From Rhodovarius crocodyli (GTDB lineage Bacteria; Pseudomonadota; Alphaproteobacteria; Acetobacterales; Acetobacteraceae): a DNA stretch of 64,000 nt. Of the stretch, positions 59,485-64,000 are shown in pieces; position 1 is the first letter of the stretch, and each line of letters begins with the position of its first letter. The position numbers and the translations under genes were made by a program. The stretch covers positions 186,001-250,000 of the forward strand of contig NZ_SACL01000003.1 in the NCBI RefSeq assembly GCF_004005855.1, read 5' to 3'. The notes below the pieces were generated by a model. That model saw only the letters and a list, made by a program, of their open reading frames with translations, was not told where the DNA came from and did no database searches.

Positions 59485-60608
59485 GCGATGTCGAGCCCCA
59501 CGAATTCGGCGTAGCGCTGGGTGGCCTTCAGGCCGGTGCCGGTCAGCACCACCACGGTCTTCTCGTTGCCCGCGATCTTGCCGGCGGCCAGCAGGCGGCC
59601 GAAGGCGGAGGCCGCCTGGGCGCAGGTGGGTTCCACATAGACGCCGCGGCTTGCCAGCATCAGGGCGGCGTCCTTGATCTCATCCTCGGTCAGCAGCACC
59701 GCGCCGCCGCCGGATTCACGCATCGCCTGGATGCACTCGCGCTGGCGCAGGGGCTTGGCGATGGCCGTGCCCTCCGCGATGGTCGGCACCGCCTCGGCCT
59801 CCGGCAGGCCGAGTTCCGCGCGCCCGATCGGGCCGCAGTTTTCCGGCTGGGCGGCAAAGATGCGCGGCAGCTTGCTGATCTGGCCGGCCCGCAGCAGCTC
59901 CGAAAAGCCGATGTAGCAGCCCAGCACGTTGGAGCCCGCGCCGCAGGGCACGATGACGTTGTCGGGCGCGACGAAACCCAGATCCTCCCACAGCTCATAG
60001 GCCAGCGTCTTGGTGCCGTGCAGGAAGAAGGGCTGCCAGTTGTGGCTGGCGTAGAAGATGTTCGCGGCCTCGGCCTCCGCGGCCTCCGCACAGTCCTGGC
60101 GGGTGCCGGGGACCAGCTCGATCTCCGCCCCCACCGCGCGGGCCTGCACCGTCTTGGCGGGGGAAGTATAGGCCGGGACCATGATCTTGGAGCGCATGCC
60201 GCCGGCGGCGGCATAGGCGCTGACGGCGGCGCCGCCATTGCCCGAACTGTCCTCCAGCACATGGTCGATGCCCTGGGCGCGCAGCAGGGACAGCATGATG
60301 GAGGCACCACGGTCCTTGAAGGAACCGGTGGGCATGAACCATTCGCACTTCAGCAGCGCGGTGCCGCCGGCCAGCGGCATTTCCAGCAGCGGCGTGCAGC
60401 CCTCACCCAACGAGATCGGCGCGTCGGGGATGAAGGGCAGGGCGGCGGCATAGCGCCAGATGCTGCGCTTGGAACGGTCGATGTCGTCGCGGGACATGCC
60501 GGGCAGGTCCGTCAGCAGCAAAGGCTGGCGGTCGTCACCACACCAGCGCGGGGTGGCGAGCGGCCAGGTCTGGCCGGTGAAGGGGTCGAGATAGGCGGTC
60601 TGGCTCAT
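59481..60608 (-). CDS. Threonine synthase-like fold-type II PLP enzyme
   Basis: 375-residue PLP lyase/synthase. GCTPLLEMPLAGGTALLKCEWFMPTGSFKDRGAS carries PLP lysine K98, SSGNGG (121-126) binds the PLP phosphate or substrate carboxylate, and PCGAGSNVLGCYIGF is the glycine loop. It resembles threonine synthase but could be a dehydratase or ammonia-lyase of a related amino acid given the operon. Start at 60608 (MSQTAYLDPFTGQTWPL). First gene of a four-to-five gene operon. The leader is pyrimidine-rich with no clear Shine-Dalgarno. Confidence 0.87.
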   Translation of the reverse strand: MSQTAYLDPFTGQTWPLATPRWCGDDRQPLLLTDLPGMSRDDIDRSKRSIWRYAAALPFIPDAPISLGEGCTPLLEMPLAGGTALLKCEWFMPTGSFKDRGASIMLSLLRAQGIDHVLEDSSGNGGAAVSAYAAAGGMRSKIMVPAYTSPAKTVQARAVGAEIELVPGTRQDCAEAAEAEAANIFYASHNWQPFFLHGTKTLAYELWEDLGFVAPDNVIVPCGAGSNVLGCYIGFSELLRAGQISKLPRIFAAQPENCGPIGRAELGLPEAEAVPTIAEGTAIAKPLRQRECIQAMRESGGGAVLLTEDEIKDAALMLASRGVYVEPTCAQAASAFGRLLAAGKIAGNEKTVVVLTGTGLKATQRYAEFVGLDIA

Positions 60609-60680
60609 GGGGGGAGACAGTCGCTTGGGGGCGGGGGGGAGGCAAGCCCTCGACGGGGAATGTACGGCGGCGCGAAGGCA

Positions 60681-60750
60681 GGGGCGTTGCCCCCGTGCCC
60701 CTACCAAGGGCGCTGCCCTTGGAACCCGCCAAAGGCCGGGAGGCCTTTGG
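60681..60750. repeat. Triple GC hairpin array, left of the foreign gene
   Basis: Three perfect hairpins in a row: GGGGC-GTT-GCCCC (60681-60693), CCAAGGGC-GCT-GCCCTTGG (60704-60722) and CCAAAGGCC-GGGA-GGCCTTTGG (60729-60750). Stems begin with CC(A)A and end in GGC, like the other palindromes in the window. Confidence 0.75.
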
Positions 60751-60840
60751 AAACCGTGCTCTAGCGGTGGTCGATAGGGAAAGCCGCGCTATGATCTCCG
60801 CAAGCGATCCAGCTAGAGCGGAATTTCGAGGAGGCTTTGC

Positions 60841-61305
60841 TTGCCTACAGCTGCGATGATGACCGGTATGCAGGGCGTTTTTCTGGTTGCAGCCGAGCTT
60901 TCTAGGCGCGGGTTCATTGTGTCCCCAACATCGCGGAGCGCTGCAGGCGCCGACCTGTTGGTCACGGATCAAATGTGTAAAAAAGCTTGGTCGGTCCAGG
61001 TCAAAACGAATTCAAAAATCGCGAAATATTGGTTGGTTGGTAAACACGCCATTTCAGTAAAATCGACCTCACATGTCTATGTTCTTGTTAATTTGAAGGG
61101 AATGGAAAGACCTGAATTCGTCGTGGCTGACAGCATCCATGTCGCCTCGAAGACAAGGACGAAGAACCGAAAAACCGGTTCTACCTTCTGGTCGTTCTAC
61201 CGCGAGGACAGGCAGTATGATGAAGATCAGGACTGGGGCGCGGTTTTCGGCAACCCCCATGCAGTCGAAGCTGCCGAGCTCCCGCCCGAGCCGCCGGAAT
61301 CCTAA
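60841..61305 (+). CDS. Low-GC orphan protein, PD-(D/E)XK nuclease-like
   Basis: 154-residue soluble protein. The TTG start at 60841 is chosen because GAGGAGG lies 6 bases upstream. The segment ELSRRGFIVSPTSRSAAGADLLVTDQMCKKAWSVQVKTNSK looks like a PD-(D/E)XK core (Asp in GADLL, then a Q-V-K strand) as in restriction-like or repair nucleases. It is followed by VYVLVNLKGMERPEFVVADS. Base composition and codon use are clearly less GC-rich than all neighbours, and hairpin arrays lie on both sides, suggesting recent acquisition. Family assignment is inference. Confidence 0.7.
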   Translation: MPTAAMMTGMQGVFLVAAELSRRGFIVSPTSRSAAGADLLVTDQMCKKAWSVQVKTNSKIAKYWLVGKHAISVKSTSHVYVLVNLKGMERPEFVVADSIHVASKTRTKNRKTGSTFWSFYREDRQYDEDQDWGAVFGNPHAVEAAELPPEPPES

Positions 61306-61329
61306 GCAACGTTAGGCAAAGAATGAGGT

Positions 61330-61403
61330 CCAGGACCGCTACGGTCCTGGCGGGGTCGTCAGGGGCGGCGCCCCTGACTGGGGTCCAGGGGCAAGGCCCC
61401 TGG
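61330..61403. repeat. Triple GC hairpin array, right of the foreign gene
   Basis: Three perfect hairpins, all with 3-base loops: CCAGGACCG-CTA-CGGTCCTGG (61330-61350), GTCAGGGGC-GGC-GCCCCTGAC (61358-61378) and CCAGGGGC-AAG-GCCCCTGG (61385-61403). It is the counterpart of the array at 60681-60750. Confidence 0.78.
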
Positions 61404-61459
61404 GGAAATCCGCCCATACCCCATTCCCAAACCCCCACATCCGCCCCAGCCTACCGCCC

Positions 61460-62554
61460 ATGCCGGTAACCACCCTCCCCGACCTCGCCCAGGCCCTCGT
61501 CCGCATCGACAGCCGCAGCCGCCTCTCCAACCTCCCCGTCGCGGACCGGCTGGAGGCCGAGCTCCCCGGCTTCCACATCGAGCGCCTGGACTACACAGAC
61601 CCTGCCGGCATCCAGAAGCGTTGCCTCATCGCCCATCGCGGGCCGCCCGGTGGCCTGGCGCTGTCCGGCCACATGGACACGGTGCCCGAGACCGGCTGGA
61701 CCGCCGACCCCTGGTCTGGCGCCATCGACGCCAACGGCATCCTGCATGGCCTGGGCAGCGTGGACATGAAGGGCCCGATCGCCGCCTGCGTCATCGCAGC
61801 CCGCGAATGCCCGCCCGAGACCCCCGTCACCCTGCTGATCACCACCGACGAGGAATCCACCAAGGCTGGTGCCCGCGCCGTCGCGGCCAATGCCTATGCC
61901 CGCTCGCTCGGCCTCAAGGGCATCATCGTCGCGGAGCCGACGGAGCTTGTTCCCGTGCGCGGCCATCGCGCCCATGTCGCCTTCACCGCGGTGGCCGAGG
62001 GCGTGCAGGCCCATTCCTCCACCGGCAAGGGCACCAACGCCAACTGGGCGATGATCCCCTTCCTGGCCGAGATGAAGGACATCTTCACCCGCCTGCGCAC
62101 GGACACCTCCTTGCAGGACACCGCCTATGACCCGCCCTTCAGCGACTTCAACCTGGTGCTGGACAATCACGGCACGGCGGTGAACGTCACGGTCGCGAAG
62201 GCGACCGCGCTGATCAAGTTCCGCTACTCCCACCGCATCGACCCGCAGCCGATCATCGACCTGGTGCAGGCCGCCGCCGACCGTGCCGGCATGGCGCTGT
62301 CCTGGGCGCTGGAGGGCAAGCCGCCCGAGCTGCCGGCCGACCATCCGCTGATCCGCCAATGCGTGGAGGCCACCGGCCAGCAGGCCATCACCGTGCCCTT
62401 CGGCACCGATGCGAGTGAGCTTCAGGCGTTGGCCCCGTGTGTGATCCTGGGCCCCGGCTCCATCGCCACCGCCCACACCCCGCACGAGCATGTTTCGCTG
62501 AGTGATCTTGCGCGCGCGGTGGATTTATACAAACGTTTGCTCACCGCTGCCTGA
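61460..62554 (+). CDS. M20 family metallohydrolase (ArgE/DapE/LysK-like)
   Basis: 364-residue zinc-dependent deacylase. LALSGHMDTVPETGWTADPW gives H71 and D73; LGSVDMKG gives bridging D102; LLITTDEESTKAG gives catalytic E131 and ligand E132. IVAEPTELVPVRGHRAHVAF and QAHSSTGKGTNANW mark the dimerisation domain. It hydrolyses N-acyl amino acids. The substrate is undetermined. It is followed after 28 bases by the acyl-CoA synthetase gene. Confidence 0.9.
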   Translation: MPVTTLPDLAQALVRIDSRSRLSNLPVADRLEAELPGFHIERLDYTDPAGIQKRCLIAHRGPPGGLALSGHMDTVPETGWTADPWSGAIDANGILHGLGSVDMKGPIAACVIAARECPPETPVTLLITTDEESTKAGARAVAANAYARSLGLKGIIVAEPTELVPVRGHRAHVAFTAVAEGVQAHSSTGKGTNANWAMIPFLAEMKDIFTRLRTDTSLQDTAYDPPFSDFNLVLDNHGTAVNVTVAKATALIKFRYSHRIDPQPIIDLVQAAADRAGMALSWALEGKPPELPADHPLIRQCVEATGQQAITVPFGTDASELQALAPCVILGPGSIATAHTPHEHVSLSDLARAVDLYKRLLTAA

Positions 62555-62582
62555 AACCCCGAACGGGGCGGGGGCGGTGAAG

Positions 62583-64000
62583 ATGGGAAACGTCATGAAC
62601 ACCAATGCCTTCGCCTCGCTGGATCCCCTGGTCCGTCCGCGCTCCATCGCCATCGTCGGCGCCTCGGACGACGCGACGCGTATCGGTGGGCGGCCCATCG
62701 CCTACATGAAGTCGCAGAATTTCCAGGGCACCATCCTGCCGGTGAACCCCAAGCGCGACACCATCCAGGGCCTGAAGGCCTACACGGATGTGGACGCCCT
62801 GCCGGAAACCCCGGATGTGGGCCTGATCGCGGTGGCGGGCGATGCGGTGCTGTCCTCGGTCGAGGCGCTGGGCCGCAAGGGCACCAAGGGCGTCATCATG
62901 TTCACCGCCGGTTACGCCGAGATGGACGAGGACGGTGCCCGCCGGCAGGAGGAGCTGGTCGCCGTCACCCGCAAATACGGCATGCGCCTGCTGGGGCCGA
63001 ACTGCCTGGGCCTGTTCAACGCGGATATCGGCTTCTACCCCATCTTCTCCTCGGCCTTCGACGGCGGCTGGCCGCTGAAGGGCCGCATCGGCATCGCCAG
63101 CCAGTCGGGCGCCTATGGCACCCATGTGTTCTCGGTCGCGCGCAACCGCGGCCTCGGCACGCCGGTCTGTGTCACCACCGGCAATGAGGCCGATGTGGCG
63201 CTCGGCGACGTGCTGGGCTGGATGGCCCAGGCGCCCGAGGTGGACGTGATCCTGGCCTACGCGGAAGGGATCCGGGAGCGCGAGAAGTTCCTGGCCGCGC
63301 TGGAGCTGGCGCGCGCCAACCGCAAGCCGATCGTGATGATGAAGGTCGGCCGCAGCGAATTGGGTGGCGAGGCCGCGAAATCCCACACCGCCTCCATCGC
63401 CGGCGACGATGCCGTGACGGACGCGGTGCTGCGCGAATTCGGCGTGCTGCGCGCCACCAGCACCGAACACGCGCTCGATGTCGCCTATGCCGCCACGCGG
63501 CGGGTCTATCCGGTGCAGAACACGCTGGGCGTGCTGACCGTCTCGGGCGGGGCGGGCGTTCTGATCTCGGATGCCGCCGAGGCGCTGGGCTTCGCCATGC
63601 CGCCGATGCCTGAGGAAGCGCAGAAGGTGCTGAAGGGCCACATTTCCTTCTGCGCGCCGCGCAACCCGGTGGACTGCACGGCCCAGGTGGTGAACCAGCC
63701 CGCGCTGATCGGCACCTTTGCCGAAAGCCTGGTGGTGAATGGCGGCTACAGCTCCATCCTGGGCTTCTTCACCCAGACCGGCGGCAGCAGGATGATGGCG
63801 CCGCACATCCGCGCCGAGATGAACAAGGTGAAGGCCCAGCACCCTGACCGGCTGTGGTGCCTGTCGGTCATCGCCCCGCCCGAGATGGTGCGCGAATACC
63901 AGGATGACGGCTTCCTGGTGTTCGAGGACCCGACGCGCGCGGTGGTGGCGCTGCACGCCATGGAATATTTCGGCAAGGCCTTCGCCGCCAGGCCCTGCTC
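62583..64000 (+). CDS. ADP-forming acyl-CoA synthetase (acetate-CoA ligase family), 3' end cut
   Basis: Open frame to the window edge, 472 residues visible. The CoA-binding Rossmann start is LVRPRSIAIVGASDDATRIGGRPIAYM, then VNPKRDTIQGLKAYTDVDALPETPDVGLIAV, GVIMFTAGYAEM, RLLGPNCLGLFN and IGIASQSGAYG. The phosphohistidine segment is KSHTASIAGDD. This is the alpha-subunit layout; the ATP-grasp beta part should lie beyond the edge. Start ATG 62583 (GGTGAAG upstream) or 62595. It interconverts an acyl-CoA and acid with ATP formation or use. Confidence 0.9.
   Translation, partial: MGNVMNTNAFASLDPLVRPRSIAIVGASDDATRIGGRPIAYMKSQNFQGTILPVNPKRDTIQGLKAYTDVDALPETPDVGLIAVAGDAVLSSVEALGRKGTKGVIMFTAGYAEMDEDGARRQEELVAVTRKYGMRLLGPNCLGLFNADIGFYPIFSSAFDGGWPLKGRIGIASQSGAYGTHVFSVARNRGLGTPVCVTTGNEADVALGDVLGWMAQAPEVDVILAYAEGIREREKFLAALELARANRKPIVMMKVGRSELGGEAAKSHTASIAGDDAVTDAVLREFGVLRATSTEHALDVAYAATRRVYPVQNTLGVLTVSGGAGVLISDAAEALGFAMPPMPEEAQKVLKGHISFCAPRNPVDCTAQVVNQPALIGTFAESLVVNGGYSSILGFFTQTGGSRMMAPHIRAEMNKVKAQHPDRLWCLSVIAPPEMVREYQDDGFLVFEDPTRAVVALHAMEYFGKAFAARPC

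Noticed and set aside
62541-63956. 471-codon minus-strand open frame at the right edge
   Set aside because: The plus strand here encodes a clear acyl-CoA synthetase with CoA-binding and phosphohistidine motifs that runs off the window.

Overview
The window is about 64 kb of very GC-rich, densely packed chromosomal DNA from an alphaproteobacterium. It is most likely an acetic-acid-family bacterium (Acetobacteraceae, Roseomonas-like). Supporting signs are the flgI/fliX/dksA neighbourhood, an NDUFA12-type complex I accessory protein next to a DUF2155 protein, a tiny aa3-oxidase subunit IV, a System I (Ccm) cytochrome c operon, and an abundance of Bug, NMT1-type and IclR uptake and regulatory genes. 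The genus call is inference. No rRNA, tRNA, CRISPR array, insertion sequence or prophage was seen.

Layout, left to right. 1-5817: end of an exopolysaccharide locus (two glycosyltransferases, outer-membrane export lipoprotein, chain-length protein, Wzy/ligase-like protein). 5820-8385: NtrC-type regulator plus HPt protein, and a HutD-like protein. 8424-14286: IclR regulator divergent from a flavin monooxygenase, then a tightly coupled ABC importer, ACT-like protein and flavin reductase. 14279-17785: GGDEF-EAL protein, FAD monooxygenase, aa3 subunit IV. 17849-21371: purMN, a secreted protein and a PerM-type transporter. 21543-22956: ECF41 sigma factor and its AhpD-like partner, preceded by a textbook ECF41 promoter. 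23033-26151: truncated NrdJ-like protein, NDUFA12 homologue, MlaD, DUF2155. 27435-32603: ccmCDEFGHI. 32664-34893: EVE, Rieske, NudC and small envelope proteins. 35031-38539: sdhCDAB. 38693-41776: flgI-flgJ-flgN-like operon divergent from fliX, then dksA. 42434-50326: two tandem amidases, a cysteine hydrolase with an FAD monooxygenase, a Bug binding protein, a nitrilase and NAD kinase. 50316-55534: MFS, LysR/azoreductase, XRE-cupin regulator, Ldh-type dehydrogenase, FMN-binding protein. 55531-60608: operon of a threonine-synthase-like enzyme, M81 peptidase, DSD1-type PLP enzyme and two Fe-S proteins. 60841-61305: a compositionally foreign gene between hairpin arrays. 61460-64000: M20 hydrolase and a partial acyl-CoA synthetase.

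Housekeeping blocks (purine synthesis, cytochrome c maturation, succinate dehydrogenase, flagellar P-ring, NAD kinase) alternate with catabolic modules for amides, amino-acid-like compounds and probably N- or S-containing organics. Most genes within a block overlap by 1-4 bases (ATGA, GTGA or TGATG), implying translational coupling. Block ends are often marked by GC-rich palindromes, several of which share a common CCAGGGGC-type core.

The most interesting signals are: the complete ECF41 module; a ribonucleotide-reductase paralogue that keeps the NrdJ C-terminus without a visible catalytic core; the ABC/monooxygenase/flavin reductase/ACT operon; the M81/DSD1/threonine-synthase-like/Fe-S operon; and the foreign PD-(D/E)XK-like gene bracketed by triple hairpins. 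All functions are inferred from motifs read by eye; no database search was run.
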